DNA from: JAJTHJ01 sp046316025
GTDB taxonomy: Bacteria > Pseudomonadota > Gammaproteobacteria > Burkholderiales > Burkholderiaceae_F
DNA length: 5,099 nucleotides
Reading direction: 5' to 3'
Assembly (NCBI GenBank): GCA_046316025.1
Contig: JBKCXU010000035.1
Span: 1 to 5,099 of the forward strand
Positions within the stretch are counted from its first letter, which is position 1. Each line of letters opens with the position of its first letter. Position numbers and translations under genes: made by a program. Positions 1-5,099 of the stretch are shown here, in pieces. The notes beneath the pieces are model-generated. The model saw only the letters and a program-made list of their open reading frames with translations, was not told where the DNA came from and ran no database searches.

Positions 1-43
1 GGGGGAGGGGGTGACGGGGCGCCCGTGCCTACGTGGCCGCCAT
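1..43 (-). pseudogene. Divergent decayed copy of the xerC 5' end (remnant)
   Basis: Read on the minus strand from the ATG at 43-41, the sequence gives M-A-A-T-stop-A-R-A-P-R-H-P-L-P, beside M-S-A-T-L-D-R-A-P-G-E-P-L-P at the start of the xerC gene on the other side of the spacer. The two align codon for codon; the fifth codon is TAG here and TTG in xerC. Only about 14 codons are visible before the window edge, so it cannot be told whether a longer xerC-like remnant continues leftward. A short duplicated segment with no gene behind it would look the same. The stop codon makes it unlikely that this ATG is used. Confidence 0.45.
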
Positions 44-62
44 GACGGGGTCGTCTCACCGT

Positions 63-84
63 GGTTCCCGGGGAAGCGGGAACC
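63..84. repeat. Left hairpin repeat, GTTCCC-N8-GGGAAC type
   Basis: An 8-bp stem (63-70 with 77-84) encloses a 6-base loop. The core at 64-83 is GTTCCC, eight bases, GGGAAC. This is the same 6-8-6 architecture as the Neisseria dRS3 element (ATTCCC-N8-GGGAAT) and resembles the GGATTCCCGC...GCGGGAAT hairpins scattered through many beta- and gammaproteobacterial genomes. Assignment to a dispersed family is inference, since only this one locus is visible. It lacks a following T-run, so it is not an obvious intrinsic terminator. Confidence 0.65.
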
Positions 85-108
85 GAGTGGCGGTGGCTAA
101 AGACACTG

Positions 109-130
109 GGTTCCCGCTTCCGCGGGAACG
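109..130. repeat. Right hairpin repeat, GTTCCC-N8-GGGAAC type
   Basis: A perfect 8-bp stem (110-117 with 122-129) has the 4-base loop TTCC, making a very stable GC-rich hairpin 20 bp upstream of the xerC start codon. It is the inverted counterpart of the hairpin at 63-84, differing from it at two positions. The pair of opposite-facing hairpins resembles a bacterial interspersed mosaic element arrangement. It may act on transcripts entering xerC; that is inference. Confidence 0.68.
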
Positions 131-132
131 AC

Positions 133-138
133 GGTGAG
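133..138 (+). promoter_or_regulatory. Possible weak ribosome binding site for xerC
   Basis: GGTGAG ends 11 bases before the ATG at 150, a purine-rich but imperfect Shine-Dalgarno match at long spacing. It lies inside the perfect 12-bp inverted-repeat block, so pairing with 51-62 in a long transcript would hide it. No convincing promoter boxes were seen in 1-149. Confidence 0.3.
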
Positions 139-149
139 ACGAGCGCGTC

Positions 150-1112
150 ATGTCGGCCACGTTGGATCGGGCGCCCGGTGAGCCGCTGCCCACGCCGGCC
201 GCGGACTTCCTGCGCGAAATGGCGCAGCTGCGTCGCGCCTCTGCGCTGACGGTGCGCGCGTACGAGCGCGACTTGCGCGCGCTCGTGCGGCTGCACCCGG
301 CGCCGCTCGAACAACTGACCACCGCCGACGTGCGCCGCTACGCTGCCAGGCTGCACGCCGGCGGGCTGGCGCCGGCGTCACTCGCCCGCACGCTGTCGGC
401 GTGGCGCAGCTTTTACCGCTGGCTTGGCGCGCGCGGGCTGGTGGCGGCCAATCCCGTGGTGGGTGTGCGGGCGCCGCGCGCGCCAAAGCGGCTGCCCAAG
501 GCACTGGCGGTCGATCAGGCGGTGTCGCTGACGGCGCACGAGCCGGCGGCCGACGACCGCTGGGCCGTGCGCGACAAGGCGCTCGTCGAGCTGTTGTATT
601 CGAGCGGCCTGCGGCTGGCGGAACTGGTGAGCCTCGACCTGCATTACTTCGACGGCGGGCCGGGCCGCGGGGTCTCCGCCAGTTGGGTCGATCTCGATGC
701 TGCCGAAGTCACCGTCACCGGCAAGGGCGGCAAACGACGCAGCGTGCCGGTGGGCCGCGCCGCGGTCGCGGCGCTGCGGGCGTGGCTCGCGCAGCGCGCG
801 CAGATCAAGGGCGCGGACGAGCGGGCGCTCTTCGTCTCCGCGCGCGGCTCGCGGCTGGCCGCGCGCAGCGTGCAGCAGCGGCTCAGCCGTCTGGCGCGCA
901 GCCTCGGGCTGCCGGTGCACGTACATCCGCACGTGTTGCGGCACTCGATGGCCTCGCACCTGTTGCAGTCCAGCGGCGACCTGCGCGCCGTGCAGGAACT
1001 GCTCGGCCACGCCAGCATCTCGACCACGCAGATCTACACGCGGCTCGACTGGCAGCACTTGGCCAAAGCCTACGACGCCGCCCACCCGCGCGCGCGGCGC
1101 AAGAGCGCATGA
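150..1112 (+). CDS. xerC: Tyrosine recombinase XerC
   Basis: A 320-residue site-specific recombinase that, with XerD, resolves chromosome dimers at dif during division. The N-terminal SAM-like core-binding domain spans about 17-103 (FLREMAQLRRASALTVRAYERDL onward is typical of the family start). The catalytic domain spans about 118-310. All expected catalytic residues are visible: R155 (SSGLRLAEL), K192 (TGKGGKRR), H261 and R264 (HVLRHS), H287 (LLGHAS) and nucleophile Y296 (IYTRLDWQHL). The spacing from H261 to Y296 equals that in E. coli XerD. The tail WQHLAKAYDAAHPRARRK is XerC-like rather than XerD-like. R155 and K192 are 37 residues apart against 24 in E. coli XerD, because of an extra Gly/Ser-containing loop at about 165-179, which I recall being usual in Burkholderiales XerC. 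The ATG at 150 is preferred to the later ATG at 219, which would cut into the first helix. The gene's first codons lie in an inverted repeat. Confidence 0.95.
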   Translation: MSATLDRAPGEPLPTPAADFLREMAQLRRASALTVRAYERDLRALVRLHPAPLEQLTTADVRRYAARLHAGGLAPASLARTLSAWRSFYRWLGARGLVAANPVVGVRAPRAPKRLPKALAVDQAVSLTAHEPAADDRWAVRDKALVELLYSSGLRLAELVSLDLHYFDGGPGRGVSASWVDLDAAEVTVTGKGGKRRSVPVGRAAVAALRAWLAQRAQIKGADERALFVSARGSRLAARSVQQRLSRLARSLGLPVHVHPHVLRHSMASHLLQSSGDLRAVQELLGHASISTTQIYTRLDWQHLAKAYDAAHPRARRKSA

Positions 1113-2320
1113 AACCGGCCGAACTGTGGCTCAAGCCCGGCAAGGAAAAGTCCCTGCTGCGGCGCCACCCGTGGATTTACGACACGGCAGTGGCGCGCGT
1201 GGCCGGCCGCGCAGTAGCGGGCGCCACCGTTGCGGTGCGCGCCGCCGACGGGCGCTTTCTCGCCTGGGCCGCGTATGCGCCGGCCTCCACTCTGCGCGCG
1301 CGCTGCTGGAGCTTCGACGAAGCGCAGCGCATTGACGCGGACTTCATCGTCGCGCGGGTGCATGCGGCGGTCGCGCGTCGTGCGCATCTGGCCGCGGACA
1401 GCGACGCGCTGCGCCTCGTGTTTGGCGAAGCCGACGGGCTGCCGGGTTTCGTCGCCGACCGCTATGCCGATTGGCTGGTCGTGCAGTTGCAGGCCACGGG
1501 TGCGGAAGCCTGGCGCGAGACGCTGATCGATGCGCTGGTGCAAGCGACCGGCAGCACCAGCGTCTACGACCGTTCCGACAGCGCCACCCGCCAGCGCGAG
1601 GGCTTGCCGGCCACGAGCGGCGTGCTGCGCGGTGCGGTGCCGGAAGTGCCGATCGGGATCGTCGAGCACGGCGTCCGCTACGGCGTGGACGTGCAGCGCG
1701 GCCACAAGACGGGCTTTTACATCGACCAGCGCGACAACCGGCTGCTGATGCGGCAATTGGCGGCGCGGCTTGCCGCTGCGCCGGGCCGCGCGCCGCGCAT
1801 GCTCAACTGCTTTTGCTACACGGGCGGCTTTTCGCTCGCCGCCGCGGCGGGCGGGGCGGGGGAGGTGCTGTCGGTGGACTCGTCAGCCGACGCACTGACG
1901 CTCGCGCAGCACAACTGGGCGCGCAACGGCTTCACCACCGCGGCCGAGTGGCGCGGCGATGACGTCTTCGACGCACTGCGCGCGCTGCGCGACGAGGGGC
2001 GGCAGTTCGACCTGATCGTGCTCGACCCGCCGAAGTTTGCCGCCAGCCACCATCACGTGGAGCGCGCCGCGCGCGCCTACAAGGACATCAACCTGAACGG
2101 TCTGCGGCTGCTGGCGCCGGGCGGGTATCTGCTGACGTTTTCGTGCTCCGGCGCGATCGACGTGGATCTGTTCCAGAAGATCGTCGCCGGCGCGGTGTTC
2201 GATGCGCGTGTCGAGGCGCAGCTGCTGCGTCGGCTCGGCGCCGGCGAAGATCATCCGTTGCTGATGACGCATCCCGAGGGTGAGTATCTGAAGGGCCTGC
2301 TGCTGCAGCGGATCGGCTGA
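1109..2320 (+). CDS. rlmI: 23S rRNA (cytosine-C5) methyltransferase, RlmI family
   Basis: A 403-residue SAM-dependent methyltransferase close in length to E. coli RlmI (YccW), which makes m5C1962 in 23S rRNA. An N-terminal PUA-type RNA-binding domain covers about 1-75 (WLKPGKEKSLLRRHPWIY, then a small beta-barrel). A central EEHEE-type region ends in the family motif GHKTGFYIDQRDNR (198-211). The Rossmann methyltransferase fold follows: motif I NCFCYTGGFSL (233-243), the acidic SAM-binding segment SVDSSADAL (255-263), motif IV DLIVLDPPKF (301-310) and the catalytic cysteine segment FSCSG (C346). The ATG overlaps the xerC stop as ATGA, with only a weak AAGAG upstream, so translation is probably coupled to xerC. 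An open frame continues upstream to 401 in this phase, but that stretch overlaps xerC and has no family similarity, so 1109 is the start. The exact target base is inferred from the family; related m5C enzymes with other targets cannot be excluded. Confidence 0.92.
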   Translation: MKPAELWLKPGKEKSLLRRHPWIYDTAVARVAGRAVAGATVAVRAADGRFLAWAAYAPASTLRARCWSFDEAQRIDADFIVARVHAAVARRAHLAADSDALRLVFGEADGLPGFVADRYADWLVVQLQATGAEAWRETLIDALVQATGSTSVYDRSDSATRQREGLPATSGVLRGAVPEVPIGIVEHGVRYGVDVQRGHKTGFYIDQRDNRLLMRQLAARLAAAPGRAPRMLNCFCYTGGFSLAAAAGGAGEVLSVDSSADALTLAQHNWARNGFTTAAEWRGDDVFDALRALRDEGRQFDLIVLDPPKFAASHHHVERAARAYKDINLNGLRLLAPGGYLLTFSCSGAIDVDLFQKIVAGAVFDARVEAQLLRRLGAGEDHPLLMTHPEGEYLKGLLLQRIG

Positions 2321-2324
2321 TGCG

Positions 2325-2345
2325 CGGCGGTGCCGCCGGCCGGCG
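2325..2345. terminator. GC-rich palindromes in the convergent gap, possible bidirectional terminator
   Basis: Only 34 bp separate the stop codons of the two convergent genes. The gap contains a stem-loop at 2325-2338 (CGGCG, loop GTGC, CGCCG) overlapping a perfect 12-bp palindrome at 2334-2345 (CGCCGGCCGGCG). Either could fold in transcripts from both sides. There is no T-run on either strand, so it does not meet the standard definition of an intrinsic terminator. In DNA this GC-rich, short palindromes also arise by chance. Confidence 0.3.
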
Positions 2346-2354
2346 TCGGGTGTC

Positions 2355-5099
2355 TCAAAGCCGCAAGACCGATTCCATCGCCCGCGCCACCGGCGCGCGG
2401 TGCGTGACCACCACCAGCGTGCGGCCGCGACACTCGGCGCGCAGCGCGGCGATCAGTTGCGCAGCGGTGGCGTCGTCCAGCCCCTCGGTGGGTTCGTCCA
2501 ACAGCAGCACCGTGGGCGATTGCAGCAGCGCGCGCGCCAGCGCCAAGCGGCGCGCCTGCCCGCCCGACAGTTGCGTGCCGCCACTGCCGGTGCGGGTCGC
2601 CAGCCCCGCCGGCTGTGCGTGCAGCCAGTCGGCCAGTTGGACCACCGCCAGCGCGTGCAACAGTTCGCCGTCGCGGGCGGCCGGTGCGGCCAGCCGCAGG
2701 TTTTCCGCCACCGTCGCGTCGAATACGTGCGGTTGCTGCGGCACCAGCACGACCTGCCGGCGCAGCGTGGCCTCGTCGTAAGCGGCGAGCGCGAGTCCGC
2801 CGAGCAGGACGCGGCCGGCGCCCGGGTCGGCGGCGCGCGCCAGCAACGCCAGCAGCGTGGACTTGCCGGCGCCGTTGGCGCCGACCACCGCCAGGTGCGT
2901 GCCCTGCGGCAGATCGAAGTTTGCGTCGAGCAAGACCGGGGGCCGGTCCGGGTAGGCGAAACCGACGCCGGCCAGCCGGATGTCGGCGCGCGCCGGCGCC
3001 GTCGCACCCTGCTCGACAAACCGCCCCGCCGGCGGTGCGGCGCCGAGCGCGGCCAAGCGCTCGTAAGCGACCTGCTGCTGGCCGGCAAAAACAAACCCGC
3101 TCGCCAAGGGCGCCAGCGCCTCGGCCAACCCCAGCACTGCGAGCGTGGCCGCTGCGAGCCAGACGCCCGGCACCTCACGTGCGCTCACTGCCTCGCCCGC
3201 GGTCGCGATGCCCGCCCAGGCCGCCGCACCGGCCAGCACGACGCTGGTGGCCAGCGCGCACGCTTCGACCGTGTTCAGTCGTCGCTGCGCCTGCCACCAG
3301 CGGTCGCCGGCAGCGAGCAGCCGTGCGCGGGCCGCCGGCCAGGCGCCGCAGACTTGCAGGGTGGTGAGGCCGCGCGCGGTCTCGACGGTGTCGGACCGCA
3401 ACGCGGCTTGTGCTGCGGCCGATTGGCGCCCGGCCGGTGCGGCGCGCCGAGCCGCCCACCCGGGCAGCGCAACGACCGCCAGCGCCAGCGGCACGCCGGC
3501 CGCCAGTGCTGCCGGCGTGCCGAGCGCCCAGACCAACAGCGCCAGCGCTGCCAGCACGAGCGGCAACGCCTGCGCCAGCGGTGCCGCCGCGCGCAGGAAC
3601 ACACCGTCGAGCGCATCGATGTCGCCGACCAAGCGTTGCAGCAGATCGCCGCTGCCGGTGCGGCGCTCGAGCGCGTGCGGTTCGATCCGGCCGAAGGCCC
3701 AGACGCGCAGATCGGCCAGCAGGCGCAGGGTCGCGTCGTGTCCGACCACGCGCTCGCCGTAGCGGCCAAGCGTGCGCAGCAGCGCCGCCAGTCGCACCAG
3801 CGCGCCGGGGCGGAAGATATCGAACGCCGCCGCGCTACCGGCCGCGCCGGCGGCGGCCGCGGCCGTCAGAAACCAGCCCGACGTTGCCAGCAGGCCGACC
3901 GCCGCGCCGAGCGCGATCGCGCCCAGCAACACGGCGAGTGCCAACACCCGGCGGCGGCGCCAGGCGATGGCGGCCAACGGAATCGCGGTGCGCCGCGGCG
4001 GTTCGGCGGCCGCACCGCCATGGGCGGCGGGCGCTGGCGGGTCGTCGTCGCCGGAATATGCGGCGGGCGGCCGACGAGCCGGGGCGGCGTCGGCGCTGCG
4101 CCTCGGGCCGTGCTGCAAAGCGTCGCCGTGTTGCGAGTGCGGTGCATCGTTGCGGTTCGGCGTCATCGCGGTGTCGGCGGCGGCTGCGGACGCGAGCGCG
4201 CAGCGGCGATCCGCGCGGCCCGATTGGGTGGACGGCATGCCGGCGCCGGGCGGTGGTGCCGCGGCCGCAGCCGTGCCCGCCGTTGCGGCGACCGTTCCGT
4301 TCGGCGCGTCTTCCACGGCAACGACCCGCCCCGCGGCCAACCGCACGAAGCGCTGCACCAAGCCCGCCGGCGGCTGGCGATGCGTGGCCAGCAGCAGCGT
4401 GCGGCCGTGGGTGACGCGGGCCAGCACCGCAAACAGCTCGCGCTCGGTGTCTTCATCGAGGTGTGCGGTCGGCTCGTCCAGCAGCCACAGCGGCGCGTCG
4501 CGCAGCAGCGCCCGCGCCACCGCCACCCGTTGCAACTGCCCGCCCGACAGCCCCGCGCCGTCTTCGCCGAGTGGCGTGTCCAGGCCCTGCGGCAGGGCGG
4601 CGGCAAACGCACTCACGCCGGCGGCGTGGGCGGCGGCTTCGACGTCGGCCTCGCCGGCGTCCGGGCGGCCGATGCGGATGTTCTCGCGCAGGCTGCCGGC
4701 AAACCACTCCGGCCGCTGGCCGATCCAGGCGATCCGCGCATGCCAGTCGCCGCGCGCGAGGGTGCACAGGTCGGCGCCGTTGGCGCGTACCGTGCCGGCG
4801 GTCGGCGCCAGCAGGCCCCGCGCCAGATCGAGCAATGTGCTCTTGCCGGCACCGCTCGCCCCGACCAGCGCCACACGCGCGCCGGCCGCCACCTCGAGGC
4901 CGACACCGGCCAGCGCCACGCGGCCGTCGGCGTGCACCACGCGCACCTCGTCGAAGCGCAGCGCCACGCGGTCCGGTCGAGGCAGCCGGGAGCCGCCGTG
5001 GCGGGCGGCCTGCGCCTGCGCCTGCGCTTCGCGCTGCGCCAGAACCGTCGCCGCGGCCAGCGCGTGCGCGCGCGCGTGATAGTGCTGGCCGAGCGCGCG
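2355..5099 (-). CDS. cydDC: Fused CydD-CydC ABC transporter (N-terminus beyond window)
   Basis: One uninterrupted frame of 914 visible residues enters at the right edge and stops at TGA 2357-2355. CydDC is the inner-membrane heterodimeric ABC exporter required for cytochrome bd and periplasmic cytochrome assembly; its cargo has been described as cysteine/glutathione and more recently as heme. Visible residues 1-44 are the end of the CydD membrane domain (ALGQHYHARAHAL). The CydD ATPase spans about 45-255: Walker A GASGAGKST (80-88), Q-loop Q128, LSGGQ (184-188), Walker B LLDEP (206-210), H-loop H240. A linker covers about 258-379. The CydC membrane domain (about 380-675) has hydrophobic segments near 385-405, 417-440, 506-547, 612-636 and 645-669, with GWFL and GRYGERVVGHDAT motifs. 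The CydC ATPase has Walker A GANGAGKST (740-748), Q788, LSGGQ (844-848), LLDEPTEGLD (866-875) and H900. The chain ends only 14 residues after this histidine, shorter than E. coli CydC. The GTG at 4967 is internal, not a start. About 300 residues are likely missing. Separate cydD and cydC genes are the commoner arrangement in proteobacteria. Confidence 0.92.
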   Translation of the reverse strand, partial: RALGQHYHARAHALAAATVLAQREAQAQAQAARHGGSRLPRPDRVALRFDEVRVVHADGRVALAGVGLEVAAGARVALVGASGAGKSTLLDLARGLLAPTAGTVRANGADLCTLARGDWHARIAWIGQRPEWFAGSLRENIRIGRPDAGEADVEAAAHAAGVSAFAAALPQGLDTPLGEDGAGLSGGQLQRVAVARALLRDAPLWLLDEPTAHLDEDTERELFAVLARVTHGRTLLLATHRQPPAGLVQRFVRLAAGRVVAVEDAPNGTVAATAGTAAAAAPPPGAGMPSTQSGRADRRCALASAAAADTAMTPNRNDAPHSQHGDALQHGPRRSADAAPARRPPAAYSGDDDPPAPAAHGGAAAEPPRRTAIPLAAIAWRRRRVLALAVLLGAIALGAAVGLLATSGWFLTAAAAAGAAGSAAAFDIFRPGALVRLAALLRTLGRYGERVVGHDATLRLLADLRVWAFGRIEPHALERRTGSGDLLQRLVGDIDALDGVFLRAAAPLAQALPLVLAALALLVWALGTPAALAAGVPLALAVVALPGWAARRAAPAGRQSAAAQAALRSDTVETARGLTTLQVCGAWPAARARLLAAGDRWWQAQRRLNTVEACALATSVVLAGAAAWAGIATAGEAVSAREVPGVWLAAATLAVLGLAEALAPLASGFVFAGQQQVAYERLAALGAAPPAGRFVEQGATAPARADIRLAGVGFAYPDRPPVLLDANFDLPQGTHLAVVGANGAGKSTLLALLARAADPGAGRVLLGGLALAAYDEATLRRQVVLVPQQPHVFDATVAENLRLAAPAARDGELLHALAVVQLADWLHAQPAGLATRTGSGGTQLSGGQARRLALARALLQSPTVLLLDEPTEGLDDATAAQLIAALRAECRGRTLVVVTHRAPVARAMESVLRL
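3963..4328 (-). other. Ala/Pro-rich low-complexity linker joining the CydD and CydC halves
   Basis: About 120 codons between the end of the CydD ATPase (RVVAVEDAPNG) and the first CydC membrane segment. The peptide is rich in Ala, Pro, Gly, Asp and Arg (for example AAAAAPPPGAG and GDDDPPAPAAHGG) and has no recognisable domain, so it is probably disordered and cytoplasmic. No stop occurs in frame. Two in-frame ATGs (4238 and 4166) could in principle start a separate CydC, but neither has a recognisable Shine-Dalgarno sequence just upstream, which favours one fused chain. A cluster of basic residues (AWRRRR, 3962-3945) directly follows it before the first CydC membrane helix, as expected for a cytoplasmic flank. 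Confidence 0.7.

Larger units (their letters stand above)
1..192. repeat. Large imperfect inverted repeat spanning the xerC start
   Basis: Positions 1-84 align, as reverse complement and without gaps, to 109-192, with a 24-bp spacer at 85-108. By hand count the inner 54 bp of each arm (31-84 against 109-162) match at 49 positions, and the outer 30 bp (1-30 against 163-192) match at 21, about 70 of 84 overall. The best block is a perfect 12-bp match, 51-62 with 131-142. The match is still present at base 1, so the left limit is not visible. The right arm includes the xerC start codon (150-152) and codons 2-14. The arms are clearly diverged, which argues against a simple fold-back assembly artefact. 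The interpretation as an old inverted duplication is inference; two facing copies of a larger repeat family is the alternative. Confidence 0.88.

Noticed and set aside
1..100. C-terminal end of an upstream + strand gene (stops at 12, 43 or 98 in the three frames)
   Set aside because: No frame shows recognisable protein sequence, and the region is explained by the inverted repeat; with so little sequence no gene can be supported.
437..444. E. coli-type Chi octamer GCTGGTGG (also at 3243-3250)
   Set aside because: The octamer is expected by chance in GC-rich coding DNA, and Chi sequences differ between lineages, so it carries no weight here.
378..1085. 235-codon minus-strand open frame inside xerC
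   Set aside because: It is antisense to a gene with all catalytic residues intact, and its Arg/Ala-rich translation shows no family features.
401..1108. Upstream in-frame extension of the rlmI frame to an ATG at 401
   Set aside because: It overlaps xerC almost completely, its translation is Ala/Arg/Gly-rich noise, and the RlmI PUA domain begins right at the ATG at 1109.
4965..4967. GTG as a start codon for an 870-residue ABC protein
   Set aside because: The frame stays open to the window edge, and the upstream residues (ALGQHYHARAHAL) look like the end of a CydD membrane domain, so this GTG is an internal valine.
3772..5079. Long 435-codon + strand open frame opposite cydDC
   Set aside because: The product is low-complexity Ala/Arg/Ser sequence without any motif, and it lies antisense to a frame with complete ABC motifs. 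Long shadow frames are expected at this GC content.

Overview
The window is very GC-rich chromosomal DNA with tightly packed, convergent housekeeping genes. The gene content (XerC with an extra loop before its catalytic lysine, RlmI-type rRNA methyltransferase, CydDC exporter) and the GTTCCC-N8-GGGAAC hairpins suggest a high-GC betaproteobacterium, perhaps of the Burkholderiales. That placement is an inference; no marker in the window settles it.

Layout. Positions 1-149 hold no intact gene. They carry most of a large imperfect inverted repeat, with arms at about 1-84 and 109-192 around a 24-bp spacer. Each arm contains a compact hairpin of a dispersed-repeat type. The right arm runs through the start codon and first 14 codons of xerC. 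The left arm is therefore a decayed, divergently oriented copy of the xerC start, with TAG at its fifth codon. Next comes a two-gene + strand unit: xerC (150-1112), overlapping by ATGA with an rlmI-like 23S rRNA methyltransferase gene (1109-2320). After a 34-bp convergent gap containing GC-rich palindromes, the minus strand carries one long open frame (5099-2355). It encodes the end of the CydD membrane domain, the CydD ATPase, a roughly 120-residue Ala/Pro-rich linker and a whole CydC half. This is a fused CydD-CydC transporter whose N-terminus lies beyond the right edge.

Function. XerC resolves chromosome dimers at dif with XerD. RlmI methylates 23S rRNA. CydDC is needed for assembly of cytochrome bd oxidase and periplasmic cytochromes. 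The three are not one pathway: xerC and rlmI look co-transcribed, and cydDC is an independent convergent unit. I did not find a new defence or mobile system. The points most worth a second look are the inverted duplication at the xerC start and the single-chain CydDC with its long linker.
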